64,000 bases of DNA from Roseovarius arcticus (GTDB taxonomy: Bacteria > Pseudomonadota > Alphaproteobacteria > Rhodobacterales > Rhodobacteraceae): assembly GCF_006125015.1 (NCBI RefSeq), contig NZ_SZZN01000001.1, forward strand, positions 248,001 to 312,000. Reading direction: 5' to 3'. Below are positions 9,092 to 17,915 of this stretch, one piece after another (the first letter of the stretch is position 1; every line of letters begins with the position of its first letter). Under the pieces are notes generated by a model. It saw only the letters and a list, made by a program, of their open reading frames with translations. It ran no database searches and was not told the origin of the DNA. The translations under genes were made by a program, and so were the position numbers.

Positions 9092-10630
9092 TTAATATTT
9101 GTCATGAAAGTCTTCAGCGACGAGCGTGTTGCCAATCCGTGCGACCTCTTGCACTAAAATATTCAAGTCGTCTCGGATGGTGCGGTGGTTGTTGATTGCG
9201 GCACGCAGGCAATGGCGGCCTTGTACGGTCGTATCGGATACCGCGGCAACTCCGGTCTCTTGCATGCGGACCATAATTTCAGTGTTTAGTCGCTTGAGGG
9301 CCTGTTCCGATAGCCCGCCGGGATCATAACGAAAGCAAACGATGTTGATAGTCGTTGGGAAGCACAGCTTTAATTCGGGCGCTGCATTGATTTTTTCCGT
9401 TAGATAGCGGGCATGTTCGAGATCCTGCTCGATTAGGCGACCGAACTTGGCGACCCCATGTTCCTTAAGTGCCATCCAGACCTTGAGCGCCCTGAATCCG
9501 CGCGACGTCTGGAGCCCAAAATCATGCAGCCACTCGCCTGATGCTATGCCGCGCGGGGCGTTTTCCAGATACTCGGGCGTCACGGTAAACGCGCCTTTAT
9601 GCAGTTTGGCATCCCGGACTAGGGCGCATCCTACTTCGAATGGCGCATGCAGCCATTTGTGCGGATCAAGCGCAATTGAATCGGCCCGCGCTATCCCCCG
9701 AACCAGCGCCTTTCCCTTTGGTGCAATGGCCAAAAGTGCACCAATGCAGCCGTCGACATGAAGCCACAGCCCCTCCTCGGAGCAAAGGTCGGCAATCGCC
9801 TCCAGATCGTCGATCGAGCCGGTATTGACTGTTCCGGCAGTCGCTATCACGCATGCCGGGCTTACTCCGTTTGCCCTGTCTTGGGCGATTGCTGCCCGCA
9901 AGGCGACGACATCCATTCGGCAGTTGGCATCGGAGCGCACGCGGCAAAGGGCCCGATTGCCCAGCCCCATGGCCTCTAACGCGATCTGGTGGCAGGAATG
10001 GAGCTGATCAGAGCCGTAAAACCGCATGGGAGCCTTTAGCGCACCCACACCGAGTTCGCGCAAATTGATGCCTGACATTTTATTGCGAGCTATGGTCAGG
10101 CCAATCAGATTTGCCATCGACCCGCCAGAAACCAGCGTGCCGCTCGCTTCCGCTGGATACCCCATCATCTCTTTCAACCAGCTGACGACCTGTTTATCGA
10201 TCTCGGCCGCGGCGTGGTCGCCACCGCCGAGGTTCGACCCAAGGATGGCCGCCAGAAAATCACCCAACGCCCCGGTGAAGTTGCTTGATCCCATATACCA
10301 CATCCAGAAGCGCGGATGGATGTTGCCCATGGGATAAGGCAGCATGTCGGTGACAAGTTGGTTGTAGACCTGTTCTAGCGGCTGGCCCGTTTGCGGGGCT
10401 GGGGATCGAAAACGCGCGCGCACGTCGGAAGGGATGTCTTGCCAAACGGGCCTGTCGCGCACGTCTTTTGTATAGTCGACCGCGTCGTCAATAATTCTGC
10501 GAGCGAGATCGCGGAGTTGCTCCCAGTCCGCAGGGTCGAGAGTTTCGTCGCCGACGTGCTCTGCATCATTCGTGTTAGCATCCATAGCCCGCTTCTCCAA
10601 GTTGTGGAGTTCGTCAGTATCGGTGACCAT
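9092..10630 (-). CDS. Pyridoxal-phosphate-dependent group II decarboxylase
   Basis: A 512-residue fold type I decarboxylase of the aromatic-L-amino-acid / glutamate / cysteine-sulfinate decarboxylase group. SGGSMANLIGL binds the PLP phosphate, HVDG (about 291-294) holds the ring-nitrogen Asp, and Lys325 in LDPHKWLHAP forms the Schiff base. HPRFW near residue 105 is conserved in the group. The ATG overlaps the TGA of the DUF4242 gene (TGATG at 10628-10632), so it is translationally coupled to it. The company of a cysteine-synthase-like gene suggests a sulfur or O-acetylserine-derived amino acid as substrate, which is inference only. Confidence 0.85.
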   Translation of the reverse strand: MVTDTDELHNLEKRAMDANTNDAEHVGDETLDPADWEQLRDLARRIIDDAVDYTKDVRDRPVWQDIPSDVRARFRSPAPQTGQPLEQVYNQLVTDMLPYPMGNIHPRFWMWYMGSSNFTGALGDFLAAILGSNLGGGDHAAAEIDKQVVSWLKEMMGYPAEASGTLVSGGSMANLIGLTIARNKMSGINLRELGVGALKAPMRFYGSDQLHSCHQIALEAMGLGNRALCRVRSDANCRMDVVALRAAIAQDRANGVSPACVIATAGTVNTGSIDDLEAIADLCSEEGLWLHVDGCIGALLAIAPKGKALVRGIARADSIALDPHKWLHAPFEVGCALVRDAKLHKGAFTVTPEYLENAPRGIASGEWLHDFGLQTSRGFRALKVWMALKEHGVAKFGRLIEQDLEHARYLTEKINAAPELKLCFPTTINIVCFRYDPGGLSEQALKRLNTEIMVRMQETGVAAVSDTTVQGRHCLRAAINNHRTIRDDLNILVQEVARIGNTLVAEDFHDKY

Positions 10631-10923
10631 CAGGGCCCGACCGGATCTGGCCTCACCACCACGGTAGCCGCAATCGGGATAAAATCATCGCCAGGCATAC
10701 CCACACGGCGTGCATGTTCTTTGATCGCCTCGCCGTCGATGGCTTCATAGATGCAGCATGTGCCCAGTCGTCCGTCCGGCTCGTCGATGACGTATGACCG
10801 TATCCAGCGCAGCTTGTCGGCCATCTCATCATTGCCGACCTTGCTTGAGAGCGCTGCGGCCTTTTCCAATTCGCCTTGGTTTGCCCAAGCGCTTTGGCGG
10901 CGGATCATGTAAAGTTGCATCAC
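10630..10923 (-). CDS. DUF4242 (SCO4226-like) small protein
   Basis: A 97-residue protein whose blocks LRWIRSYV, CCIYEA and IKEHARRVGMP match the ferredoxin-like DUF4242 family. That family was renamed after a Streptomyces member described as nickel-binding (from memory). AAGGAG lies 7 bases before the ATG. It sits between the cysteine-synthase-like gene (22-base gap) and the decarboxylase (one-base overlap), so all three form one operon. Metal binding is possible; its role in the operon is unknown. Confidence 0.75.
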   Translation of the reverse strand: MMQLYMIRRQSAWANQGELEKAAALSSKVGNDEMADKLRWIRSYVIDEPDGRLGTCCIYEAIDGEAIKEHARRVGMPGDDFIPIAATVVVRPDPVGP

Positions 10924-10945
10924 GTTTCTCCTTGCGTTGCGGCAC

Positions 10946-12031
10946 CTATTCGGCGGCCATTTGGAAACTGGGCGTTGACTGTGACAGCGCCACCTCTTCG
11001 TCAGTCATGTCTTCGGGGATCATTTCGAAAAGCGGCGTTGACATGTAACGCTCGCCGGTGTCGGGCAGCATGCAAAGGATGACGGTGCCCGGTTCCGACC
11101 GTTCGGCGATCTTTATGGCGACCGCGAATGTTGCGCCGCCTGAGATGCCCGTCAGAATGCCTTCCTTCTGCGCGAGCTTCTGCGCCCAAGCGATACCTTC
11201 GGGGCCGGCAACAGGGATCAACTCGTCGTAAAGGTGGGCGTCCACCGCTTCTTGCAGCACATGGGGTATGAAGTCGGGGGTCCAGCCCTGAATCGGGTGG
11301 GGCTCAAAGGCCGGGTGGCTTCCGGCAGGTGCGCCGTCCGCGTCTCGGGATTGAACCTTGCCACTGCCAAGTAGCTGCGCATTCCCCGGCTCCGTCAGGA
11401 TGATCTTCACTGCGGGGCGCTCGCGGCGCAGCGCGCGGCCTACACCCGTCACCGTGCCGCCAGTGCCGTAGCCGGTGACCCAGTAATCGAGCCGTTGACC
11501 CTTGAAGTCTGCAAGTATTTCGCGCGCAGTCGTATTCTCGTGGATGCGGGCGTTGGCATCCGTTTCGAACTGGCGAGCGAGGAACCAGTCATTTGCCTTG
11601 GCCAATTCGACCGCCTTGCGATACATGCCAAACCCTTTTTCAGCACGCGGCGTCAGCACGACTTTTGCGCCCATCATCCGCATCAGTTTTCGACGCTCGA
11701 TCGAAAAGCTGTCGGCCATCGTCACCACCAAAGGATAGCCTTTTGCCGCGCAAACCATCGCCAATCCGATGCCGGTGTTGCCCGAGGTCGCTTCGACAAC
11801 CGTTTGGCCAGGGCTCAGGCTTCCGTCCCGCTCAGCCTCTTCTATGATGCTGAGGGCCAGCCTGTCCTTGACTGATCCGGCCGGGTTAAAGAACTCAGCC
11901 TTCACGTAGATCTCTACGCCAGATGGCGCGAGGGCGTTGATCCGTATCGCTGGGGTGTCCCCGACGGTTTCGAGAATACTATCGAACAGCCTTCCCCGCC
12001 CTTGTGTTGTTCGCATTGCACTATTTCCCAT
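10946..12031 (-). CDS. Cysteine-synthase family enzyme (CysK-like)
   Basis: A 361-residue fold type II PLP enzyme. Lys55 in NPAGSVKDR binds PLP, SGNTGIGL near residue 83 is the substrate loop, GTGGTVTGVG binds the phosphate, and ITGISGG-type and CMLPDTGERY elements close the core. It is longer than E. coli CysK by about 35 residues at the C-terminus (MIPEDMTDEE onward) and carries a long insert around GKVQSRDADG. Assimilatory cysteine synthesis from O-acetylserine is the default reading. Its operon with a decarboxylase and its own divergent regulator argues for a specialised paralog. Confidence 0.85.
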   Translation of the reverse strand: MGNSAMRTTQGRGRLFDSILETVGDTPAIRINALAPSGVEIYVKAEFFNPAGSVKDRLALSIIEEAERDGSLSPGQTVVEATSGNTGIGLAMVCAAKGYPLVVTMADSFSIERRKLMRMMGAKVVLTPRAEKGFGMYRKAVELAKANDWFLARQFETDANARIHENTTAREILADFKGQRLDYWVTGYGTGGTVTGVGRALRRERPAVKIILTEPGNAQLLGSGKVQSRDADGAPAGSHPAFEPHPIQGWTPDFIPHVLQEAVDAHLYDELIPVAGPEGIAWAQKLAQKEGILTGISGGATFAVAIKIAERSEPGTVILCMLPDTGERYMSTPLFEMIPEDMTDEEVALSQSTPSFQMAAE

Positions 12032-12214
12032 TGTCCTTCTCCGTTGTTGAAATGCCGCACCCGGTTTGACAATGCGGGCAAGCCCGCAGCGCGCCCGCCG
12101 TTCGGCACCTTGGTTAAGCTCTTCCTCCTGAAGCTACTCTGTCAGCCACGGACGTGCTTGATGAAGCCCTGAAGAATTCATGCAGAGATGTGCGATTTTG
12201 TCGTATATTCTGGC

Positions 12215-13759
12215 ATGACTTGGGTATTTGGAGAATTCCGGCTCGACCCCGAGCAATTCCAACTCAGCCGGTCCGGTGAACCCGTGCAGGCCGAGCCGCA
12301 GGTACTGTCGCTGCTGATTCATCTCATCCGACATCGCAACCGCATGGTGACGAAAGAGGACCTTGTCGATGCTGTCTGGGGCGGGCGGGCCGTCTCGGAC
12401 GCCAGCATTTCCAGTCGCATCCGCTCGGCCCGGCAGGCGGTGGACGACGACGGCGTCCGGCAGGCGGTCATCCGCACGGTGCATGGTTGCGGGTTCCGCT
12501 TTGTCGCTGACGTGGGCAGTGTCCCGGCGTCAGTTGTGGGCGCGCCCGACGACAGGACGGCTGTGCATCCGGTCGGGCGTCCATCGATTGCCATTCTGCC
12601 GTTTCAGCCGCTTGGGCTGTCGCCCGATCTTGCCGTGTTGGGAGAAGCGATTCCGCACGAGATCATCGAAGCGCTGTCGCGGCTACGGTGGCTGGCGGTT
12701 ATCGCACGCGGCTCTTCTTTTCGGTTCCACCAACCCACCCCCGATCTAGATGCTGTGGCAACGGCGCTTGCGGCGCGTTACGTCCTGTCCGGTATCATCG
12801 AAGCCCAGAATCGCACTGTGGCGGTGACGCTGGAACTCACCGACACAAACTCCCGCGAAGTGTTGTGGGCAGACCGGCTCGTCGCTCGCCTCGGTGAAAT
12901 CGACGACTTGCGGGCGCGCATCGTCGTGCATCTGGTTTCTGCACTGGAGATGCACATACCCTTTCATGAGGCGCAGATTGCGCAGTTGAATGGCCCCGAG
13001 GGGCTGGATGCCTGGGCCAATTATCACCTTGGCTTGCGACATCTGTATCGGTTCACGGCGTCTAATACGGCGCTTGCACAAGCCTGTTTCACTCGCGCCA
13101 TCACGGCAGACCCTCGGTTTGCGCGCGCCCATGCCGGGCTGTCCTTCACAAGTTTTCTGGACGCCTTCCTGCGCCAAGGCCCTGATCCCGCAGGTGCCGC
13201 GCGCGCTTCTCGGCGGCACGCCGAACGCAGTCTTGAACTCGACGCTCTCGATCCGTTCGCAAACTTCACCATGGGTCGGTCATACTGGCTGACGAACCAG
13301 CCCGAGGTCGCGGCAGATTGGCTGGCGCGCGCGACCACCCTCAACCCGAATTATGCCCAAGGCTTCTACGCCTCGGCCTTTACCGCCATGATAGCGGGGG
13401 ATGCACCCGCCACGATGGCCGGTCTGGACACGTCGCTGCACCTCAGCCCGCTCGATCCGTTGCTCTATGGCGTTCACGGTGTTCGTGCGCAAATACTGCT
13501 CCAGCAAGAAGACTATCAGGCCGCAGCCGATTGGGCCGACCGCGCCGCCACGGCGCCTAGGGCACATTATCTGATCGCCATGATCGCGCTGGCAGCGAAC
13601 GGACTGGCCGGGCGCGACAATCAGGCAACCCGTTGGCGGCACGAGGCGCTTAGGCTCAAGCCTGATGCAACTGCGAACGATTTTTTCGCCGCCTTTCCGA
13701 CACGCGATGCCCTGTCCCGCAAAAAGATAGCTGCGGAACTGAGTCGAAATGGGTTTTAA
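12215..13759 (+). CDS. Winged-helix transcriptional regulator with TPR domain (CadC/HilA-like)
   Basis: About 514 residues. Residues 1-100 form an OmpR/CadC-type winged helix (WVFGEFRLDPEQFQL through HGCGFRFVADV). Next comes a TolB/adenylyl-cyclase-associated-like domain (SIAILPF and LAARYVLSGII to ALEMHI), then tetratricopeptide-like helices (YHLGLRHLYRFT, ARAHAGLSF, DPFANFTMGRSYW). No transmembrane segment separates the domains, so it should be cytoplasmic, unlike CadC. It is divergent from the cysK-like operon across about 180 bases and is its probable regulator. The start could also be 12188; neither start has a clear ribosome site. Confidence 0.8.
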   Translation: MTWVFGEFRLDPEQFQLSRSGEPVQAEPQVLSLLIHLIRHRNRMVTKEDLVDAVWGGRAVSDASISSRIRSARQAVDDDGVRQAVIRTVHGCGFRFVADVGSVPASVVGAPDDRTAVHPVGRPSIAILPFQPLGLSPDLAVLGEAIPHEIIEALSRLRWLAVIARGSSFRFHQPTPDLDAVATALAARYVLSGIIEAQNRTVAVTLELTDTNSREVLWADRLVARLGEIDDLRARIVVHLVSALEMHIPFHEAQIAQLNGPEGLDAWANYHLGLRHLYRFTASNTALAQACFTRAITADPRFARAHAGLSFTSFLDAFLRQGPDPAGAARASRRHAERSLELDALDPFANFTMGRSYWLTNQPEVAADWLARATTLNPNYAQGFYASAFTAMIAGDAPATMAGLDTSLHLSPLDPLLYGVHGVRAQILLQQEDYQAAADWADRAATAPRAHYLIAMIALAANGLAGRDNQATRWRHEALRLKPDATANDFFAAFPTRDALSRKKIAAELSRNGF

Positions 13760-14002
13760 CGCTGATGAGGCATCCGGCGCCAAATTGTTTTTGTTGGGAA
13801 TCCACGCTTTCTGAATCTCTGCCCCCAACGGCTGTTCCGATGTCTTGTGGGTCTCTAGGAAGCCCGGAGAGTGACTGCCTTGCCGCAGTTTCGGCAGGTT
13901 GAGGTTCAGCGTCCCCAGCAGGTAAGAGCGTATTAGCAGCGATACAGCGCGCCGCCAGCCGTGCGGGCATGTCGCCACTCGCGCCGCGCCGCCCACCTGA
14001 AA

Positions 14003-15136
14003 TCAGTAGTTCTGCACCGTATCTGCCACGCCAAAGACGGAGCCGACGAGGCCCAGTATCGTGCGCACGGACGTGACCGACGATTCGGTGGCCAGCACGG
14101 TATCCTCTGGCTGCACCAGAAATTTCCGCGCGGCAAACAGGCCATCTGCGGTCGTCATGTCGAAGGCAAAAATTACCTGCGCTTTGGACGGCCCCGTGCC
14201 ATCAACGCGCAGCGCGGTCTGGCCATAATCGCGCAGGACCAGCACCCCTTTGGGGTTTGCGCGGTTGTCAGACAGCCCCCCGATCAGCGACATCGCCTCC
14301 AATGCAGTAATTTCTTCTTGCTCAAAGCGGATCAATTCTTCGATTCCGGTGGCGCCGAAGGCCGTGAAATAGCGTTTGTCCTCTAGCACGAGGATATTGT
14401 CGCCGCCCCGCAAGGTGATGTTGTGCGATGCATCGGCAAACAGCCGTTCGGCGCGGATATCATAGGTGCTACCGCCGCGCTGGAGCCTGACGATGGGATT
14501 GCGCAGACCGGGCGCGATACCACCGCCTTGGGCGATAACGCTGAGGATTTTGTAGTTACGGTCGGGCATGGGAAAGCTGCCCGGACTAACCACGCCCGAT
14601 ATCAAATCGACCGCATTGTTTGGCCCTGGTGTCATCTCTAGCTGGACCTGCGCCGACGGGACGATTGCGCTGATGCGGTTCTGGATCTCGCGGCGGGCCT
14701 GTGCAGGCGTTTGGCCGTTGATGACCACCTCGTCCAGATATGGCACGAATATCGTGCCCGAAGGCGACACCGTCAGCCCCGGCAACTGCACGGATTTCAC
14801 GTCGCGCTGGGTTAGCAGGGAGTTTTCCTGATTATCCCAGATTGACAGGTTCACCTTGTCGCCGCTGCGGATTACGCTGCCTTGTGGCCCGCGTGTGCCT
14901 GTCGGCCAGCGGTAACTGCTATTGGTTCCGGTGCCGGGCCAATGGGCGACGGCGGCGGCATTTGCGCGGCCGACGCGCACCACCTGAAAGGCCGACGTGT
15001 CGGAGCGTTCTTCGTTGACGATCTCGGATGTCAACGCGGCGCCGCGCGGTAGGGTGCATGCGGATAGCACCGTCACGGTCACCGCAACGGCGGCCCATTT
15101 TGACGCACCACCGATAGATTTGATCGTTCGGTTCAC
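14003..15136 (-). CDS. Polysaccharide export outer-membrane lipoprotein (Wza/KpsD-like)
   Basis: A 377-residue exported protein. The lipobox VLSAC puts the lipidated Cys at residue 27 after a hydrophobic signal sequence. The Poly_export domain follows (GDKVNLSIWDNQ to VQLEMTPG), then SLBB-like beta-grasp segments (GVVSPGSFPMPDRNYKILSV and the later GTGPSKAQVIFAFD). It would form the outer-membrane channel for exopolysaccharide. No Wzc-type kinase or polymerase is next to it, so the rest of the system is elsewhere. It is divergent from gpsA and the glycan genes. Confidence 0.9.
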   Translation of the reverse strand: MNRTIKSIGGASKWAAVAVTVTVLSACTLPRGAALTSEIVNEERSDTSAFQVVRVGRANAAAVAHWPGTGTNSSYRWPTGTRGPQGSVIRSGDKVNLSIWDNQENSLLTQRDVKSVQLPGLTVSPSGTIFVPYLDEVVINGQTPAQARREIQNRISAIVPSAQVQLEMTPGPNNAVDLISGVVSPGSFPMPDRNYKILSVIAQGGGIAPGLRNPIVRLQRGGSTYDIRAERLFADASHNITLRGGDNILVLEDKRYFTAFGATGIEELIRFEQEEITALEAMSLIGGLSDNRANPKGVLVLRDYGQTALRVDGTGPSKAQVIFAFDMTTADGLFAARKFLVQPEDTVLATESSVTSVRTILGLVGSVFGVADTVQNY

Positions 15137-15442
15137 GCTGATGCCCCCCGCGTCAGTGAATGCCGTGGCCCCCGTTGGAGCAATGTTGAGTTCCTACATC
15201 CCGCGCGGGATGCGAGACAACCCAAAAGAGAGTACACTGCGCTTCCTTCGCGTGGTGGTGCCTGTGAAAATCCGCCTGTCGTAGTTAAAATTCGGTCCCA
15301 ATGGGCGCGAAAGGCGGATCGCCGCGCATGCGCAACTTTGAGATCGCATTGCCATCACCCCATTGGGTTTTATCATGGTCCACCCCGTTGCGGCGCGATA
15401 GCATAAGAGCCACTGGTGAGTAGATACGGGCGGGCAGGTGCA
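15137..15442. promoter_or_regulatory. Divergent wza-like/gpsA promoter region with a 16-bp palindrome
   Basis: The 300-base gap between divergent genes carries a perfect 16-bp palindrome, CATCCCGCGCGGGATG, at 15197-15212. It could be a regulator site for the exopolysaccharide genes. I could not place promoter boxes with confidence. Confidence 0.35.
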
Positions 15443-16420
15443 ATGGGCGAAAACTGGGTTGTTGTGGGCGGCGGCGCGTGGGGAACGGCGCTGGCTTGTG
15501 CCTGCGTGCGGGCCGGACAAAGCACCGCGCTTCTGTGCCGTGACGCTAAGGTTGCGGACGCGCTCAGCACCCAAGGGCGCAATCCACGCTATCTGCCGGA
15601 TATTAACCTGGCCGAACGGATTGCAGCCACGACCGACCCCGCGGTCTTGCAGAATGCAGGGACGATAATCCTGGCGATTCCGGCGCAGTCGCTGCGCGGC
15701 GCGCTGCCTGCCCTTGAACCGCACGTTCCCAAAGACGCCGTTTTGATCAACACGGCCAAGGGGATCGAGGTGGCGACCGGCCATTTGCCCAGCCAGATCC
15801 TTGCCGAACTGTGCCCCGGACGCCCGCAAGCTATTCTGTCCGGCCCCAGCTTTGCCGTCGACGTAGCGGCGGGCAAACCGACCGCCGTGACGCTGGCCGC
15901 TGGCGATGATGCGATTGCGATGGCGCTTTGCCGGGCGCTTAGCTCAGACGCGTTTCGCGTCTATGCCAGCAGCGATGTGGCGGGGGTCGAAACGGGCGGC
16001 GCACTGAAAAACGTCTATGCGATTGCCGCCGGCATTGTCGTCGGCATGGGTTACGGCGAAAGCGCGAAGGCCGCGCTGATCACACGCGCGTTTGTCGAAT
16101 TGCGCCGTCTGGGAACCGCGATGGGCGGGCAGGAACAGACGTATATGGGCCTATCGGGGTTTGGCGACCTGATGCTGAGCTGTGCGTCGCCGCAATCGCG
16201 CAATTTCGGCTATGGCATGGCGCTGGGCCGGGGCGAGGATCTGGCCGGACGCCCGCTGGCAGAGGGCGCAGCAACGGTAAAAATCGCCGGACGGATCGCC
16301 AAGGAGCACGGCGTTGATGCGCCTATCCTACAGATGACCCGCCGCCTTCTCGCAGGCGAGGTGACGCCGCATGACGCGATGCAGACCCTACTGGCACGTC
16401 CCATCAAAGAAGAGTTCTGA
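15443..16420 (+). CDS. gpsA: Glycerol-3-phosphate dehydrogenase [NAD(P)+]
   Basis: A 325-residue enzyme reducing dihydroxyacetone phosphate to sn-glycerol 3-phosphate for phospholipid synthesis. The N-terminal NAD motif is VVVGGGAWGTALACA. INTAKGIE and GPSFAVDVA are the conserved mid-domain blocks, and GALKNVYAIAAGIVVGMGYG holds the catalytic Lys. The start at 15443 fits the short N-terminus of the family; an upstream in-frame codon at 15416 would add nine non-family residues. It is separated from the converging sugar transferase by only 17 bases. Confidence 0.92.
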   Translation: MGENWVVVGGGAWGTALACACVRAGQSTALLCRDAKVADALSTQGRNPRYLPDINLAERIAATTDPAVLQNAGTIILAIPAQSLRGALPALEPHVPKDAVLINTAKGIEVATGHLPSQILAELCPGRPQAILSGPSFAVDVAAGKPTAVTLAAGDDAIAMALCRALSSDAFRVYASSDVAGVETGGALKNVYAIAAGIVVGMGYGESAKAALITRAFVELRRLGTAMGGQEQTYMGLSGFGDLMLSCASPQSRNFGYGMALGRGEDLAGRPLAEGAATVKIAGRIAKEHGVDAPILQMTRRLLAGEVTPHDAMQTLLARPIKEEF

Positions 16421-16437
16421 GGCAGGGCACACGGATC

Positions 16438-17043
16438 TCAGCGTAGACGTTTGAACACCGTCTTGAGCATTATTTCCCAATCGTAGCAGAACGACCGATT
16501 ACGCTGATAAATCAGGTCTATGTGCGCCTTGCGCGGCACGCATCGCGTAGCATAGACGCGGTCCGTCTGCGCAGCGCCATCGCAGCGCGACAGCAGATAT
16601 TCCTCATGCTCGTGAAAATAAAGAGTAGCGAGGCCAGTAATGCCGGGCCGCGATTTCAGCACTTCGGCATATATCGCGGGAAACCTCTCGACATATTGGC
16701 GCAGGGGCGGGCGCGGCCCGACGAGGCTGATATCGCCTTTCAGCACGTTGATGATCTGTGGCAGCTCGTCCAGCCGCGTTCGCCGCAGCATTTCGCCAGT
16801 GCGCGTCAGGCGGTCCGCTTTGTGCGCGCCCGACACGCCGCTGTCGTCTGCGCTGGGACGCATGGTGCGAAATTTGATCAGGCCGAACGCCTCGGTTGGC
16901 GTCCTCATCCGCTCTGCCACGTAGAATATGGGCCGACCGTCACGTACCGCGATCAGGATGGCGACCCAGATCATCACCGGCAACAGGACTGTGCCCAGCG
17001 CGATCACCGATATGAAATCGAAAAAGCGTTTGAAGGGGGTCAT
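16438..17043 (-). CDS. Undecaprenyl-phosphate sugar transferase (exopolysaccharide initiation)
   Basis: A 201-residue polyisoprenyl-phosphate hexose-1-phosphate transferase with only the catalytic module of the WbaP/PglC type. A single N-terminal membrane segment (FFDFISVIALGTVLLPVMIW) leads into IKFRTM, RRTRLDELPQIINVLKGDISLVGPRP and SRPGITGLA. These carry the catalytic Asp-Glu and the phosphate-binding residues. ATGA overlap with the upstream epimerase gene sets the start at 17043. It would charge the lipid carrier with the first sugar phosphate of a polysaccharide or glycoprotein glycan. Confidence 0.9.
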   Translation of the reverse strand: MTPFKRFFDFISVIALGTVLLPVMIWVAILIAVRDGRPIFYVAERMRTPTEAFGLIKFRTMRPSADDSGVSGAHKADRLTRTGEMLRRTRLDELPQIINVLKGDISLVGPRPPLRQYVERFPAIYAEVLKSRPGITGLATLYFHEHEEYLLSRCDGAAQTDRVYATRCVPRKAHIDLIYQRNRSFCYDWEIMLKTVFKRLR

Positions 17044-17888
17044 GGTGCATCCCCAAGCTTCGCCCATTGGTCCAACATGTGCCGCGCGGTGGAGGCGTCA
17101 GGATCAAAGGCATGCAAAGCGTCCAGCGCGCCGCAGTTCAGCGTGATGCGCTGCACGGCCTCTGGAGGGGCGGGGCGCGCGGTGTAGGGTGCGCCATGCG
17201 CCTCTAGGAGTGTTTCCATGGCGACGGGCATCGGCGCGCCGATGTTCAATGCACCCGGCAAGGTATCACCGGCATGCAGCAGTGTTTCCAGCACCTGTGC
17301 CAGCGTGCCGGGGCCAATATACGTCCGCAATGGGCCGCGCCCGTCGGCAAACCGGTCCAGATGCACGGGGTTTCCCGCGCTGGCCGTTGCGGCGTTCACC
17401 ATCAATGCATCCGCGCCCAGCACGTTGCCGATCCTGAGGGCGCAGGTGGGTAGGCCGCCCTCTATGCTGCGTTCCGCGTCCAGCTTGGCCTTGCCATAGG
17501 TATTGGTGGGGATGGGGGTGTCGGCCTCTGAATAGGGGCGGTTTTGGGCGGTGCCGTAGACCGCCGAGCTGGACGCCAGCAGCATATGCGCCGCGCCTAC
17601 CTGCGCCGCTGCCGCGTGGCAGGCGCGCGCGATTAACTCGTTTTGCGCCATGTCCGCGCCCGGGCCCGGAGTAACGCCGGCCAGCACCAGCAGGCGGTCG
17701 AACGGGCCGTGCGCGGCCAGCGCATCAGGGCCATCTGCCGCGTCCCACGCGATTTCGCCGCGTTGCCGCGTCTGGTACGTGAGTGCAATTCCGCGCGGCG
17801 GCGCTGCCTGCCAATAGCGGCGCAGCATCCGCCCCACGCGGCCTGAGGCGCCGATCACCAAGACTCTCAGATGTTGCGTCACGCGCAC
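17040..17888 (-). CDS. NAD-dependent epimerase/dehydratase family protein
   Basis: A 282-residue extended-SDR protein. The N-terminus VLVIGASGRVGRMLRRYW is the GxxGxxG cofactor motif. LLASSSAVYGTAQ supplies the catalytic Ser, and TNTYGKAKLDAE is the YxxxK active site. The pairing with a sugar transferase (ATGA overlap) points to nucleotide-sugar modification for the same surface glycan. The exact reaction (epimerase, reductase or dehydratase) is not visible. Confidence 0.85.
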   Translation of the reverse strand: MRVTQHLRVLVIGASGRVGRMLRRYWQAAPPRGIALTYQTRQRGEIAWDAADGPDALAAHGPFDRLLVLAGVTPGPGADMAQNELIARACHAAAAQVGAAHMLLASSSAVYGTAQNRPYSEADTPIPTNTYGKAKLDAERSIEGGLPTCALRIGNVLGADALMVNAATASAGNPVHLDRFADGRGPLRTYIGPGTLAQVLETLLHAGDTLPGALNIGAPMPVAMETLLEAHGAPYTARPAPPEAVQRITLNCGALDALHAFDPDASTARHMLDQWAKLGDAP

Positions 17889-17915
17889 CTCGCAAGCGAA
17901 ATTCGAGCGGCCAGT

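Noticed and set aside
13280..13996. 238-codon minus-strand frame at the end of the TPR regulator
   Set aside because: Antisense of TPR coding sequence for much of its length, with no family or ribosome site.
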